Shown here one piece after another: positions 38,484-48,919 of a stretch of 64,000 nt of DNA (within the stretch, counting starts at the first letter, position 1; each line of letters starts with the position of its first letter). Position numbers and translations under genes: made by a program. Under the pieces are notes generated by a model. That model was not told the DNA's origin and searched no databases. It worked only from the letters and a program-made list of their open reading frames with translations. Source of the DNA: Rhodoferax sp. (GTDB lineage Bacteria; Pseudomonadota; Gammaproteobacteria; Burkholderiales; Burkholderiaceae_C); assembly GCF_028714215.1 (NCBI RefSeq), contig NZ_JAQTMS010000019.1:1-64000 (forward strand). Reading direction: 5' to 3'.

Positions 38484-38495
38484 GCCGAGGGAGCG

Positions 38496-39287
38496 TCATT
38501 TCAGCGCTGTGGTGGCACTGGCGTGCAGGCAAATGGCCGCCGCGGCGGCGACGTTGAGCGACTCTTCGCCGCCCGGCTGGGCGATGCGCACGTGCAGGCC
38601 AGCCAAGGCCTCGAGTTCGGCACTGACGCCCTGCCCTTCATGCCCCAGCGCCCAGACACAGGGCATCGGCAGCGCTCCCTTGTTCAAGGCTTGGTGCAGC
38701 AGGCAACCGCGGTGCGAACTGGTGACGACGATCGGCAGCGTCAGGGCGGCAAGATCGGGTAGCGCAAGACCTTCCAGCAGTTGCAAACCCCAGTGCGCAC
38801 CCATGCCGGCGCGCAGCACTTTGGGACTCCACAACGCGGCCGTGCCCTTGAGCGCAAGGATCTGCCCGAAACCAAAAGCCGAGGCACTGCGCAAAATGGA
38901 GCCGACATTGCCGGCATCCTGCACCCGGTCAAGGACGACACTGGCCAGGTCCGGCCGCAAAGCGACAACCGGTGGCAGATCAAAGACAAAACCCATGCTG
39001 GCGGGCGACTCCAAAACGCCAATATCGAAAAACAGGGCGTCCGGAATCACCACGTTTTTTATCGCTGACTGGACCCATTCGATCGGCGCCAGCGGCCAAA
39101 ATGTCTCGGAAAAAACCGCCAACGCAGGTTGCACGCTGCGCGCCAGCGCGGCGCGGCACAGGTGCTCGCCCTCGACCCAAAACTTGCCTACTTTGCGGTA
39201 GGCGGTGCTGTCACGAGACAAACGACGCAGGTCTTTCAGAAATGCGTTGTCGCGCGAGCTGATGTGCTGCGCCTGCCGGCTGCTCAT
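38496..39287 (-). CDS. SpoU/TrmH family RNA methyltransferase
   Basis: 263 residues from ATG 39,285-39,287, overlapping the rnhB stop (ATGA). A short N-terminal substrate-binding domain ([16 protein letters not shown]) is followed by the knotted SPOUT domain with [20 protein letters not shown] (motif 1), [11 protein letters not shown] (motif 2) and [14 protein letters not shown] (motif 3). 2'-O-ribose methyltransferase of rRNA or tRNA; close to RlmB/TsnR types, but the exact target nucleotide cannot be given. Confidence 0.9.
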   Translation of the reverse strand: MSSRQAQHISSRDNAFLKDLRRLSRDSTAYRKVGKFWVEGEHLCRAALARSVQPALAVFSETFWPLAPIEWVQSAIKNVVIPDALFFDIGVLESPASMGFVFDLPPVVALRPDLASVVLDRVQDAGNVGSILRSASAFGFGQILALKGTAALWSPKVLRAGMGAHWGLQLLEGLALPDLAALTLPIVVTSSHRGCLLHQALNKGALPMPCVWALGHEGQGVSAELEALAGLHVRIAQPGGEESLNVAAAAAICLHASATTALK

Positions 39288-39916
39288 GGCAAAACCTCGC
39301 GCACGAGCTCGCTGACGGGGCGGAAGGTTTTGCGATGCTGTGGACAAGCCCCATGCTCGCGCAAGGCCGCCAGATGCTCGACAGTGCCATAGCCTTTATG
39401 CCTGGCAAAACCATATTGCGGGAACTGTTGGTCGTACTCGGCACACCAGCGATCACGGTACACCTTGGCCAGAATGGAGGCGGCTGAAATGGCCGGCACC
39501 AGTGCGTCCCCCTTGACGATGGCCTCGGCCCGCACCGCCAGCAGCGGTAGACGGTTGCCATCGACCAGCACCAACTTGGGCAGCAGCCGCAAGCCTTCAA
39601 CCGCCCGGCGCATGGCCAGCAAGGTGGCTTGCAGAATATTGAGTTGCTCTATTTCCTCGACAGTGGCCTGGGAAATTGAGCAGCACAAGGCTTTGGCACG
39701 TATTTCATCAAACAGTCTTTCCCGCCGCAAGGCGGTCAGTGTCTTGGAGTCCGCCAGACCCTTGATCGGATGAAGCTCATCCAGAATCACGGCCGCCGCC
39801 ACCACAGGCCCCGCCAGGGGACCGCGGCCGGCCTCGTCGACCCCGGCGATCAGACCACCGGGAATGTCCCAATTCAGTGCGGCTTGTTCAGCCTTGGAGT
39901 ATTTGCTGGATCGCAT
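39284..39916 (-). CDS. rnhB: Ribonuclease HII
   Basis: 210 residues. Removes RNA from RNA-DNA hybrids, especially single ribonucleotides. Motif [20 protein letters not shown] gives the catalytic DE; the next acidic residues are in [10 protein letters not shown] and the [15 protein letters not shown] region with the C-terminal [11 protein letters not shown]. The start overlaps the lpxB 3' end by 29 bp, and its stop overlaps the methyltransferase start. Confidence 0.96.
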   Translation of the reverse strand: MRSSKYSKAEQAALNWDIPGGLIAGVDEAGRGPLAGPVVAAAVILDELHPIKGLADSKTLTALRRERLFDEIRAKALCCSISQATVEEIEQLNILQATLLAMRRAVEGLRLLPKLVLVDGNRLPLLAVRAEAIVKGDALVPAISAASILAKVYRDRWCAEYDQQFPQYGFARHKGYGTVEHLAALREHGACPQHRKTFRPVSELVREVLP

Positions 39917-41057
39917 GCGCGGCTATTCGAGGGGTATCGCGCTGCAACTCGACATGCAGCGCGGTGAATTTTTGTTGCAAGCTGGCTATTTTCTCCGCTG
40001 CCGCGTCGCTGGCATCAAGCCATGCCAGTACCGCATCTGCCAGCGCCCGCGGCGTGGCGGCGGCCTGCAACAATTCGGGCACCACAAAGTCGCCGCAAAG
40101 AATGTTGGGCAGGCCGACCCAGGGCTGCAATTGTTTGCGCCGCATGATCTGCCACGACAGCCAACTCATATGGTAGGCAATCACCATGGGCCGCTTGAAC
40201 AAGGCCGCTTCCAGGGTGGCGGTGCCGCTGGCAATGAGGGTGACGTCACAAGCGGCCAGGACGGTGTGGGATCGCCCTTCCACGATTTGCAGGTTATGCA
40301 GATCACGACAACTGCGGGCAGCCTGTTCGATCTCGGCTTTCAGGGTGGCCACCGCGGGCACCAATAACTTGGTGGTCGGCCGGGCCTTCTGCACCAACGC
40401 TGCCGCCTCGAAGAACCTGGACGCCAGATGACTTATTTCGGACTTGCGGCTACCCGGAAGGATGGCCAGCACACAGTCCTGATCGGTCAGCCCAAGGGCG
40501 GCCCGCGCCGCCGAACGGTCTGGCACCAGGGGAATCACGTTGGCCAGGGGATGACCGACATAGGTGGCCGCAATCCCGTGCTTGGCCAGCAAGGCGGGCT
40601 CAAACGGAAAGATACACAGAACATGGTCCGCACTGCGACGGATTTTCTCGATCCGTTCGGGGCGCCAGGCCCACACCGAGGGCGACACAAAGTGCACCGT
40701 CTTGATGCCTTGCGCCTTCAAATTGGCTTCCAGGTCCAAATTGAAATCAGGTGCGTCCACACCAATGAACAAGTCCGGATGCCGCTGCAACAACCGGGCC
40801 TTGAGTTGGTCCCGAATGGCGACAATCTCCCGGTAGCGGCGCAGCACTTCCCAGCCATAGCCATGCACCGACAATTTGTCGTGCGGCCACCAGGCCTGAA
40901 AACCGCGACGTGACATCTGCGGGCCGCCGATACCCACCGCGGTCAGGCCGGGCCAGCGCTCGCGCAGACCGTCCAGCAATAAGCCAGCCAGTAAATCGCC
41001 CGAGGTCTCGCCGGCCACCAAAGCTACGTCAAGAGGTGGTGTGACCGGGTCTGTCAT
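39888..41057 (-). CDS. lpxB: Lipid-A-disaccharide synthase
   Basis: 389 residues. GT-B glycosyltransferase joining UDP-diacylglucosamine and lipid X at the inner membrane. Characteristic motifs: [16 protein letters not shown], then [30 protein letters not shown] and the later [13 protein letters not shown]. Follows lpxA after about 110 bp and runs into rnhB. Confidence 0.97.
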   Translation of the reverse strand: MTDPVTPPLDVALVAGETSGDLLAGLLLDGLRERWPGLTAVGIGGPQMSRRGFQAWWPHDKLSVHGYGWEVLRRYREIVAIRDQLKARLLQRHPDLFIGVDAPDFNLDLEANLKAQGIKTVHFVSPSVWAWRPERIEKIRRSADHVLCIFPFEPALLAKHGIAATYVGHPLANVIPLVPDRSAARAALGLTDQDCVLAILPGSRKSEISHLASRFFEAAALVQKARPTTKLLVPAVATLKAEIEQAARSCRDLHNLQIVEGRSHTVLAACDVTLIASGTATLEAALFKRPMVIAYHMSWLSWQIMRRKQLQPWVGLPNILCGDFVVPELLQAAATPRALADAVLAWLDASDAAAEKIASLQQKFTALHVELQRDTPRIAAHAIQQILQG

Positions 41058-41167
41058 CCGAGCCCCGGTTCAGGTCCTGGCCCGGCATTTAGCGATTGCC
41101 AACCCAGTCCGGGGCCACCAGGGTTGAACCCGCAGTCACGGTAGCCTAACCGACCCGTCATGGGAAC

Positions 41168-41956
41168 CTAGCGCGCGATGCCACGCGGCGCATGGGCCAG
41201 GAATTCGCCCATCAACCTGATGTCGTCAGCGGCATCGGGCTCCGTTGCCGCCAAGGCAGCGATGGCCGAACGGGCTTGCGCCAGCGTCTGCCCCTGGCGG
41301 TACAGCAAGCGATGCATCTGCTTCACGGCACCGATGCGGGCGGCCGAAAAATTGCGCCGCCGCAAGCCTTCAATGTTGATCCCCCGCACGGCCAGCGGAT
41401 TGCCATCGACCAGCATGAAGGGGGGAATGTCCTGCGACACGGCACTGGCAAAACCGAGCATGGCGTGCGCCCCCACTCTCACAAACTGGTGAATGCCAGT
41501 GAGTCCGCCCACTGTCACCCACGGCCCCAAGTGCACATGGCCGCCCAGGGTGGTATTGTTGGACAGCGTTGTATGGCTATCAATCTGGCAATCGTGCGCG
41601 ACGTGGGTGTAGGCCATGATCCAGTTGTCGTCACCCACCCGGGTGACCCCCATATCCCCCGCCGAGCCAATGTTGAAGGTACAAAACTCGCGCACGGTGT
41701 TGCGGTCGCCAATGACCAGTTCGCAGGGTTCACCAGCGTACTTTTTGTCCTGCGGAATCGCCCCCAGGGAGTTGAACTGGAAAATACGGTTGTCGCGCCC
41801 GATCGTGGTATGCCCTTCCAGCACACAATGCGGGCCAATGACCGTGCCGGCTCCGATCTTGACGTGGGGGCCAATCAGTGTGTACGGACCAACGCGGACC
41901 GAGTCGTCGAGTTCGGCGCCAGGATCGACGATGGCCGTGGCATGAATCGCTGTCAA
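41168..41956 (-). CDS. lpxA: UDP-N-acetylglucosamine O-acyltransferase
   Basis: 262 residues. Left-handed beta-helix of hexapeptide repeats; first step of lipid A synthesis. Starts [20 protein letters not shown]; the catalytic His lies in the [16 protein letters not shown] region (family His125 equivalent), and [17 protein letters not shown] is typical. A helical C-terminal domain closes the protein. Between fabZ and lpxB as in most proteobacteria. Confidence 0.97.
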   Translation of the reverse strand: MTAIHATAIVDPGAELDDSVRVGPYTLIGPHVKIGAGTVIGPHCVLEGHTTIGRDNRIFQFNSLGAIPQDKKYAGEPCELVIGDRNTVREFCTFNIGSAGDMGVTRVGDDNWIMAYTHVAHDCQIDSHTTLSNNTTLGGHVHLGPWVTVGGLTGIHQFVRVGAHAMLGFASAVSQDIPPFMLVDGNPLAVRGINIEGLRRRNFSAARIGAVKQMHRLLYRQGQTLAQARSAIAALAATEPDAADDIRLMGEFLAHAPRGIAR

Positions 41957-41966
41957 TTGCTGCTCC

Positions 41967-42407
41967 TTACTTGACGGCGCGCATGGCGCAGGTCAACTCA
42001 GCTTCCACGGCAACCTCGTCGCCAACCAGGGCGCGCGTCTTGAACTTGAAAATACCGGCTTTCATGCGCACCAGTTCGGCCTCCAGAATGAGTTGATCGC
42101 CAGGCTCCACCGGGCGCCTGAAACGCACGCCTTCCATGCCCGCAAAATAATAGATCATCTGCTCGTCCGGCGACGCATTGAGCGCGTCAAACGACAGCAG
42201 GGCCGATGCCTGGGCCAAGGCTTCCAGCATCAGCACACCCGGCATCACCGGGCGGTTTGGAAAATGGCCTTCAAAAAAAGGTTCGTTGATGGTGACATTT
42301 TTCAACGCCTTGATGCTTTTGCCCTTGTCGATTTCCAGCACCCGATCGACCAGCAGAAACGGGTAACGGTGTGGCAGTTGCTTCAAAATTTTGTGAATGT
42401 CCATCAT
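41967..42407 (-). CDS. fabZ: 3-hydroxyacyl-ACP dehydratase FabZ
   Basis: 146 residues. Hot-dog fold dehydratase of fatty acid synthesis; competes with LpxA for hydroxyacyl-ACP. [15 protein letters not shown], then [20 protein letters not shown] (catalytic His) and LEALAQ (catalytic Glu) are all present. In the lpxD-fabZ-lpxA-lpxB order. Confidence 0.98.
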   Translation of the reverse strand: MMDIHKILKQLPHRYPFLLVDRVLEIDKGKSIKALKNVTINEPFFEGHFPNRPVMPGVLMLEALAQASALLSFDALNASPDEQMIYYFAGMEGVRFRRPVEPGDQLILEAELVRMKAGIFKFKTRALVGDEVAVEAELTCAMRAVK

Positions 42408-42420
42408 GTCTGTTCTGGTG

Positions 42421-42464
42421 AGTTGAGGACAGGGCCGGGTATCGGACTGTCCTGCGGGGTTTCA
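42421..42464. repeat. Dispersed hairpin repeat, copy C
   Basis: AGTTGAGGACAG and CTGTCCTGCGGGGTTTCAT around a 14-nt loop, the shortest of three copies (A at 19,558; B at 33,779). It lies between lpxD and fabZ and overlaps the end of lpxD by a few bases. Confidence 0.6.
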
Positions 42465-43436
42465 TGCTTTCAGTTTGTCTTCCAAGGCCCGAATGCGGTC
42501 CCGCAAGCCATGCAACTGTTTCAGTGAGGCGGCATTTCTTTCCCAGGCAGCATTGTCGTCAATCGGGAAGAAGCCGGTGTAATGGCCTGGTTTGCGAATC
42601 GAGCGGGTGACCACCGTCGCGGCTGAGATATTGACGCCGTCGGCCAGCACCAGATGCCCCAGCACAACCGCCCCGCCGCCAATGGTGCAATGCGCGCCAA
42701 TGGTGGCGCTACCCGCCACGCCGACACAACCGGCCATGGCTGAATGCTTGCCGACCCGTACGTTGTGGCCGATCTGGATCAGGTTGTCGAGTTTCACGCC
42801 ATCCTCGATGACGGTGTCTTGCAAGGCGCCTCGGTCGATACAGGTATTGGCGCCAATTTCAACATCGTCGCCAATCCGCACAGCGCCCAATTGTTCGATT
42901 TTTTCCCAAGCCCCGGCGTTCGGTGCAAAACCAAAACCGTCGGCACCGATGACAACCCCGGGATGCAACAGGCAGCGCTCGCCAATGACGCAGTCCTGTG
43001 CCACGGTGACCCGTGATTTGAGCTCGGTGTCGGCTCCGATGCGGGCTCCGCGTTCGATCACACAGAAGGCTCCAATGCGAGCACGTGGATGAACAAAGGC
43101 CTGCGGGTCAATCACGGCGCTGGGGTGCCTCAGTGGCGGCAGCGTCTGCGCATTGCTTCTCTTCCAAAGCTGCGTGACCCGGGCAAAATACAGATAAGGC
43201 TGGTCCGACACGATGCAGGCACCGCGCACCAGCGCAAGGTCGCGCATTTCCGGACCAACAATGACACAAGCTGCTTTCGATGCGGCCAACTGGCTCAGGT
43301 ACTTGACGTTGCTAAGAAAGCTTAAGTGTTCAGAAGTTGCCGCCTCAAGCGGGGCCAGCCCTTCAATATTGAGGCCGGGGTCACCGTGCAGTTCACCACC
43401 CAGCGCCTCGACAATCGAACCTAGACTTAAGCCCAC
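42462..43436 (-). CDS. lpxD: UDP-3-O-(3-hydroxyacyl)glucosamine N-acyltransferase
   Basis: 324 residues from GTG 43,434-43,436. Third lipid A step. The N-terminal uridine-binding domain ([20 protein letters not shown]) is followed by a hexapeptide-repeat beta-helix ([18 protein letters not shown]) with the catalytic His in [13 protein letters not shown], and a C-terminal helix that ends in [14 protein letters not shown]. Between skp and fabZ. Confidence 0.96.
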   Translation of the reverse strand: MGLSLGSIVEALGGELHGDPGLNIEGLAPLEAATSEHLSFLSNVKYLSQLAASKAACVIVGPEMRDLALVRGACIVSDQPYLYFARVTQLWKRSNAQTLPPLRHPSAVIDPQAFVHPRARIGAFCVIERGARIGADTELKSRVTVAQDCVIGERCLLHPGVVIGADGFGFAPNAGAWEKIEQLGAVRIGDDVEIGANTCIDRGALQDTVIEDGVKLDNLIQIGHNVRVGKHSAMAGCVGVAGSATIGAHCTIGGGAVVLGHLVLADGVNISAATVVTRSIRKPGHYTGFFPIDDNAAWERNAASLKQLHGLRDRIRALEDKLKA

Positions 43437-43457
43437 GCTTCACATGCCTTGGGGGCT

Positions 43458-43976
43458 TTACTTGGTGCCACCCGCATTCAGCGACTTGATGACTTTGTCG
43501 GTAATGTCGTGCTTGGGATTGACATAGACCGCCTCTTGCAGAACCAAATCATATTTTTCGGTTTCGGCGACCTGTTTCACAACCTTGTTGGCGCGTTCCA
43601 GAACCTGCTGCAATTCCTCGTTTTTTCTGGAATTGAGGTCTTCCTGAAATTCACGGCGCTTGCGCTGAAACTCGCGATCCTGGTCCAGCAACTGCTTCTG
43701 GCGGCTGGCCTGCTGCTCCTTGGACAAGGTCGGTGCCTCGCGCTCGAACTTGTCGGCCATTGACTTCAACGTGGCGCCCAACTCGACGATATCTTTCTCG
43801 CGTTTGGAGAATTCCTGCTCCAGCTTGGCCTGTGCCGCCTTGGCGGTATTGGCCTCCTTGAAAATGCGATCGGTGCTGACAAACCCAATGCGGAACTCTT
43901 GCGCCTGAACCGTTGCACAGACCAGTAAGCCGCCCAGCAAAACAGCAGCACCGCAACGATGTAGAAAATGGTTCAT
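43458..43976 (-). CDS. skp: Periplasmic chaperone Skp/OmpH
   Basis: 172 residues. An N-terminal signal peptide (about 1-25, ending ATVQAQ) precedes a short beta core (FRIGFVSTDRIFKEANTAKA) and a long alpha-helical coiled-coil tentacle region (about 45-135, rich in Lys, Glu and Gln). Skp escorts outer-membrane proteins to BamA, encoded just upstream; its ATG overlaps the bamA stop (TAATG), so the two are coupled. Confidence 0.95.
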   Translation of the reverse strand: MNHFLHRCGAAVLLGGLLVCATVQAQEFRIGFVSTDRIFKEANTAKAAQAKLEQEFSKREKDIVELGATLKSMADKFEREAPTLSKEQQASRQKQLLDQDREFQRKRREFQEDLNSRKNEELQQVLERANKVVKQVAETEKYDLVLQEAVYVNPKHDITDKVIKSLNAGGTK

Positions 43977-46267
43977 TAGAAATTTGTCCCAATCTGAAAT
44001 TGCATGTTTTGTATTTTATCGCCATCAAACTTCTTTATCGGCTTGGCAAAGGCCAGACGCAAGGGCCCGACAGGAGAAATCCAGCTGACACCCACCCCCA
44101 CCGAAGAGCGCAGGCTGTTGGCGTTTTGATTGACACCGTCCGGACCGGCAATACCACCAATATCGGCAAAAGCGTACATCCTCAAAGTCCTGTCATTGCC
44201 CGACCCGGGAAACGGCGACAACAATTCGGCGTTCAAATTCAACTTGCTGGAGCCGCCCAGGGCAACGCCACTGGCGTCTTGTGGCCCCAGGGTACCCTGT
44301 TCAAAACCGCGCACGGAACCCAGTCCACCACCGAAAAATTTCTTGAACACCGGATATGAACGATCCCCCGGCGCCATGCCCCAGCCGGCTTCGCCATTGA
44401 AGGCAACCGTGAATTGCTTGTTGAGGGGAATGAATTGCTGATATTGGTAAGTGGTCCGCAGGTAGCGGGCTTCACCGGCCATCGACCACTCCGCATAGGC
44501 ACGTTGAAAGCGGCCGGAATTGGGTGAAAGAGCGCTGTCACGGCTGTCGCGCGACCAGCCGGCGGTAAATGGGGTGGCCATGCTGGAATAGCCATACTGG
44601 TTGGCATACGCCATGTAGGAGGTTGGCAAGGCAGTGCCCGGTACGATCGTCGTCTTTTCGATGCCGGCACCAAAATAAACCGTATCGATCTCGGTGAACG
44701 GCACGCCAAAGCGCAGACTGCCGCCGGTGGCTACCAGTTGATAATAATTTTGGTCCTGATACGGACTGCTGTTCCGGTGGTAAAGGTCAATGCTGCGGGA
44801 CACGCCATCCTGCGTGAAGTAGGGATCGATAGTGTTGAATACGATGACCCGATTGATCTTGCTGGTGTTGACCTGCACGCCCAAGGAGTTGCCCGAGCCA
44901 AAAGCGTTGTCCTCCTTGAAACCAAAAGAGATGCCAAACCCGTCGGCGCTTGAAAAACCGGCACCCAGACTCAGACTGCCGGTGGGTTTTTCAGAGACCG
45001 TGATGGTGAGGTCAACCTGGTCCGGCGAACCAGGTACTTCCTGGGTCTCGATACCGACATCCTTGAAATAGCCAAGACGATCCACACGATCACGCGACAA
45101 CTTGATCTTTTCGCCGTCGTACCACGACGCCTCAAATTGCCGGAACTCCCGGCGCACGACCAGGTCACGCGTGCGTCTGTTGCCAACCACATTGACTTTT
45201 CTGACGTAGGCCCGACGCGAAGGATCGGCCTGCAGAATCAGCGCCACCCGGTTATTCGTCCGATCCACGTCGGGGCGTGCCTCGACACGCGCAAAAGCAA
45301 ATCCGAAATTGCCAAAATATTCAGTGAAGGCTTTGGTCGTCTTGGCCACTTCATCGGCGTTATAGGCCTGCCCTGGCCGGATCGTCACGAGCGATTTGAA
45401 TTCGTCCTCCTTGCCAAGAAAATTGCCCTCCAGTTTGACGCCACTGACAATAAAACGCTCGCCCTCGGTGACGTTGATGGTGATGGCAATGTCCGTCTTG
45501 TTGGGCAAGATGGCGACCTGAGTCGAATCGACCTTGAATTCCAGATAGCCCCGCGTCAAATAATACGAGCGCAGGGTTTCGATGTCGGCATTGAGCTTGG
45601 CTCGCGAATAGCGATCCGACTTGGTGTACCAACTCAACCAACCACCGGTGTCAAGATCAAACAGGCCGCGCAACGTCGACTCGCTAAACACCTGGTTGCC
45701 AACAATTCTTATCTCGCTGATCTTTGCCGGCTCGCCCTCAACCACGGTAAAGGTCAGGTTGACCCGATTGCGCTCAATCGGCGTCACGGTCGTCACCACT
45801 TCCGCCGCGTAAAGGCTGCGATTGATGTACTGGCGCTTGAGTTCCTGCTCGGCACGGTCGAGCTGGGCCTTGTCAAAAGGCCTGCCGTCAGCCAAACCCA
45901 CATCCTTCAAGGCTTTTTTGAGGACGTCTTTGTCAAACTCCTTGGCGCCGACGAAATCAACATCGGCAATGGTGGGACGCTCCTCAACCACAATCACCAG
46001 CACGTCGCCACTGACTTCAATTCGAACGTCCTTGAACAAACCCAGATCAAAAAGCGCGCGGATTGCCGAAGAACCTTTTTCGTCGTTATAGACATCTCCG
46101 ACCCGGACCGGCAGCGACACAAAAACCGTTCCCGGCTCCACTCTTTGCAAGCCTTCGATACGGATATCGCGCACTGTGAAGGGGTTGACGGCCCACGCCG
46201 TACCGGCCACGAAGGCCAGGCAAGCGACAGCGGATACAGTGCGCAAATGAAAGCGATTGAATTGCAT
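43976..46267 (-). CDS. bamA: Outer membrane protein assembly factor BamA
   Basis: 763 residues. Signal peptide (about 1-26, ending GTAWA), then five POTRA domains beginning FTVRDIRIEGLQRVEPGTVF to about residue 420, then a 16-strand barrel with the conserved GGGLGSVRGFEQGTLGP region (VRGF motif) and a C-terminal Phe (FQIGTNF). Essential core of the BAM complex. Between rseP and skp in the standard order. Confidence 0.97.
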   Translation of the reverse strand: MQFNRFHLRTVSAVACLAFVAGTAWAVNPFTVRDIRIEGLQRVEPGTVFVSLPVRVGDVYNDEKGSSAIRALFDLGLFKDVRIEVSGDVLVIVVEERPTIADVDFVGAKEFDKDVLKKALKDVGLADGRPFDKAQLDRAEQELKRQYINRSLYAAEVVTTVTPIERNRVNLTFTVVEGEPAKISEIRIVGNQVFSESTLRGLFDLDTGGWLSWYTKSDRYSRAKLNADIETLRSYYLTRGYLEFKVDSTQVAILPNKTDIAITINVTEGERFIVSGVKLEGNFLGKEDEFKSLVTIRPGQAYNADEVAKTTKAFTEYFGNFGFAFARVEARPDVDRTNNRVALILQADPSRRAYVRKVNVVGNRRTRDLVVRREFRQFEASWYDGEKIKLSRDRVDRLGYFKDVGIETQEVPGSPDQVDLTITVSEKPTGSLSLGAGFSSADGFGISFGFKEDNAFGSGNSLGVQVNTSKINRVIVFNTIDPYFTQDGVSRSIDLYHRNSSPYQDQNYYQLVATGGSLRFGVPFTEIDTVYFGAGIEKTTIVPGTALPTSYMAYANQYGYSSMATPFTAGWSRDSRDSALSPNSGRFQRAYAEWSMAGEARYLRTTYQYQQFIPLNKQFTVAFNGEAGWGMAPGDRSYPVFKKFFGGGLGSVRGFEQGTLGPQDASGVALGGSSKLNLNAELLSPFPGSGNDRTLRMYAFADIGGIAGPDGVNQNANSLRSSVGVGVSWISPVGPLRLAFAKPIKKFDGDKIQNMQFQIGTNF

Positions 46268-46315
46268 TTTGATATAAAAAAGTCAAACCGGCGTTGCCCC
46301 AGCAACACCAGAAAT

Positions 46316-47674
46316 CTAGCCAAACAGACGGTTGATATCGTTGAAAATAGCGATCGACATCATGACCAACAGAACCGCAACACCACCCTGCTGCAAGCGC
46401 TCCATCCAAGCGTCAGAGACCGGCTTGCCGGTAATCCCCTCCCAAAGATAATACATCAGGTGACCACCATCCAAAACCGGCAGCGGCAGCAGATTCAAAA
46501 CTCCCAGACTGACGCTGATCAGGGCCAGAAACAAAAGGTACTGCGTCAACCCCATGCCGGCCGACTTGCCGGCATAGTCTGCGATTGTCAAGGGACCGCT
46601 GAGGTTCTTCAGGGAAGCCTCTCCGACCAGCATTTTCCCCATCATTCTGAGCGTCAATAGCGACACGTCCCAACTGCGCACCAAGCCCTGCCACAAACCG
46701 TCCGCAACGCCATACCGGACCAGCACCAGCTCCGGCATGGCGCCGACATAAGCACCAATTCTGCCGATCAAAACCCCACCCTCCTGCTGCTGATCCGGCT
46801 TGACAGTCAGTTCCAGCTCGGTTGTGCCACGACTGATTTTCCAGACCGCCGAAGCAGCCCCTCCCGGAGCGACCGAAGCCCGGATCACCTGCCGCAGTTG
46901 CTGTCCGTCGAGCACCGGAGTCGAGCCCACTTGCCGTACCAGATCACCCTCCCGCAGCCCGGCTCGGTCGGCTGCGGCGCCGGCCATGACAGGGCCGATC
47001 ACCGGCCGGGTAAAAGGCCCCACAACGCCGATCTTGTGGAACAACTCAAGATTTGCCTCACTGGCATCGAGTTCGCTCAATCTCAGCAAAACCTCATCAC
47101 TGCGGGAGCCTGTCGGCGTCAGCAGCAAGCGCACATCCTGTTTTTCGAGGGCGCCGCGGGTCAGCAACCAGCGAAGCTCTTCAAACGATTGAAGGTCCCG
47201 CGGTTCGGCGCCGACAAACCCACCGCGTGCAACCCTCTCGCCGCCGATCAATCCGGCGCGTGCCGCGACGGATCCGGCCTCGGGACTGGCCAAGACGGCG
47301 GCCGGTTGTTGTACCCCGCTCCAATTCACCAGTGTGTACAACAGGGCGGCCAGCAACAGGTTGGCCAATGGGCCAGCCGCCACAATGGCCACGCGCGAAC
47401 GCAGGGGCTGGAAGTTGAACGCCAGGTGCCGCTCCGCGTCGGCAACCGGGGCTTCGCGCTGGTCCAGCATTTTCACGTACCCGCCGAGAGGGAAAGCGCC
47501 GACGACAAACTCGGTTGACGAGCCCTTGGGCTGCCAGCGGATCAGGGGTCTTCCGAAGCCGATGGAGAAACGCAACACCTTGACGCCGCAGGCCACGGCC
47601 ATTCGGTAGTGGCCAAATTCGTGGACCGCGATCAACAGTCCGAGGGCGAGCAAAAAAGCGGCTAGGGTCAGCAT
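46316..47674 (-). CDS. rseP: RIP metalloprotease RseP
   Basis: 452 residues. Site-2 protease in the inner membrane that cuts anti-sigma RseA and remnant signal peptides. Zinc site HEFGH (18-22) in the first span, the second motif VLDGGH near the C-terminus, and two periplasmic PDZ domains between (for example VMAGAAADRAGLREGDLVRQ). Four membrane spans in all. Downstream of dxr and upstream of bamA. Confidence 0.96.
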   Translation of the reverse strand: MLTLAAFLLALGLLIAVHEFGHYRMAVACGVKVLRFSIGFGRPLIRWQPKGSSTEFVVGAFPLGGYVKMLDQREAPVADAERHLAFNFQPLRSRVAIVAAGPLANLLLAALLYTLVNWSGVQQPAAVLASPEAGSVAARAGLIGGERVARGGFVGAEPRDLQSFEELRWLLTRGALEKQDVRLLLTPTGSRSDEVLLRLSELDASEANLELFHKIGVVGPFTRPVIGPVMAGAAADRAGLREGDLVRQVGSTPVLDGQQLRQVIRASVAPGGAASAVWKISRGTTELELTVKPDQQQEGGVLIGRIGAYVGAMPELVLVRYGVADGLWQGLVRSWDVSLLTLRMMGKMLVGEASLKNLSGPLTIADYAGKSAGMGLTQYLLFLALISVSLGVLNLLPLPVLDGGHLMYYLWEGITGKPVSDAWMERLQQGGVAVLLVMMSIAIFNDINRLFG

Positions 47675-47692
47675 GATCGCTTCAGCGCAGCC

Positions 47693-48919
47693 TTATCTGG
47701 CACCAACGCGGCCAAGCACGCTCTGGGCGGCCTGGCGTGTCTGCAGATCCAGAGCCAACAGATCATCCAAGGAGCGCGGACTGGCCACGCTGACGGCGGC
47801 CAGCGTTTCCAGATTCACGACATGAATTTGATCGAAACGAATGCGCCCGTCCAGAAAAGCGGCAACCGCCACTTCATTGGCAGCGTTCAATACCGCAGTC
47901 GTACCGGAAGGGGCTTTCAGTACCGACCACGCCAGTTTCAAACCGGGAAAGCGTTGCTCGTGTCCCAGTGAGTCGAGCGACTCGAAAGTCATGTCCTGCA
48001 TGGCCCTGAAATCGAGCGCGCTGGCACCGGACGCGATGCGGTCCGGCCACGCCAGCCCATAGGCAATGGGAACTTTCATGTCGGGCGTACCGAGTTGCGC
48101 CACCACCGAGTTGTCCTTGTACTGCACCATCGAATGGATGACGCTCTGCGGGTGAATCACAACTTCTATTTGATCCGGACTGACGCCAAACAGAAAGTGG
48201 GCCTCGATGACTTCCAGCGCCTTGTTCATCATGGTGGCCGAATCAACGGAAATTTTGCGTCCCATCACCCAGTTGGGGTGAGCACAGGCCTGCTGCGGCG
48301 TCACATCGCGCAAGGTAGACACTTCGCGCTGTCGAAACGGCCCCCCGGAAGCCGTCAGAATGATTTTGTCGATCTGCTTCGACCAGACAGCGGCATCGTC
48401 CGGCAGGGACTGAAACACGGCTGAATGCTCGCTGTCAATCGGTAGCAGTTTGGCCCCACCTTGGGTCACCGCTTGCATGAAGTAGTCGCCACCTACCACC
48501 AGGGCTTCCTTGTTGGCCAGCAGCAAGCGCTTGCCGGCCCGTGCCGCGCCCAGACACGACGCGAGTCCGGCCGCGCCAACGATCGCGGCCATCACGGCAT
48601 CGACCAGTTCGTGCGCCGCGATCATGCTGATTGCTGCTGCCCCCCACAGAACCCGGGTCGTCAAGTTGAGCTCGCGGCACTTCTGCTCCAGCGCGCGGCC
48701 ATGCGGTTCGCTGGCCATGACGGCAAACACCGGCTTGAACCGAACACACTGCTGCAACATCAAATCGATTTGCGTTGCAGCGCTCAGGGCAAACACTTCG
48801 AACCGCTGCGGATGCCGCGCAATCACATCCAGGGTGCTGACGCCGATGGACCCGGTGGATCCCAGTATGGCGATACGTTGTTTCGACGCCTCTGCAATAT
48901 CAGTCATCGATACCTTCAC
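47693..48919 (-). CDS. dxr: 1-deoxy-D-xylulose 5-phosphate reductoisomerase
   Basis: 408 residues from GTG 48,917-48,919, which overlaps the cdsA stop (GTGA); an ATG four codons later is an alternative. MEP-pathway step to isoprenoid precursors; target of fosmidomycin. NADPH site IAILGSTGSIGVSTLDVI, substrate region LLPIDSEHSAVFQSL and ILTASGGPFRQ, and metal-binding Asp/Glu residues in this stretch. Feeds uppS, two genes away. Confidence 0.97.
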   Translation of the reverse strand: MKVSMTDIAEASKQRIAILGSTGSIGVSTLDVIARHPQRFEVFALSAATQIDLMLQQCVRFKPVFAVMASEPHGRALEQKCRELNLTTRVLWGAAAISMIAAHELVDAVMAAIVGAAGLASCLGAARAGKRLLLANKEALVVGGDYFMQAVTQGGAKLLPIDSEHSAVFQSLPDDAAVWSKQIDKIILTASGGPFRQREVSTLRDVTPQQACAHPNWVMGRKISVDSATMMNKALEVIEAHFLFGVSPDQIEVVIHPQSVIHSMVQYKDNSVVAQLGTPDMKVPIAYGLAWPDRIASGASALDFRAMQDMTFESLDSLGHEQRFPGLKLAWSVLKAPSGTTAVLNAANEVAVAAFLDGRIRFDQIHVVNLETLAAVSVASPRSLDDLLALDLQTRQAAQSVLGRVGAR

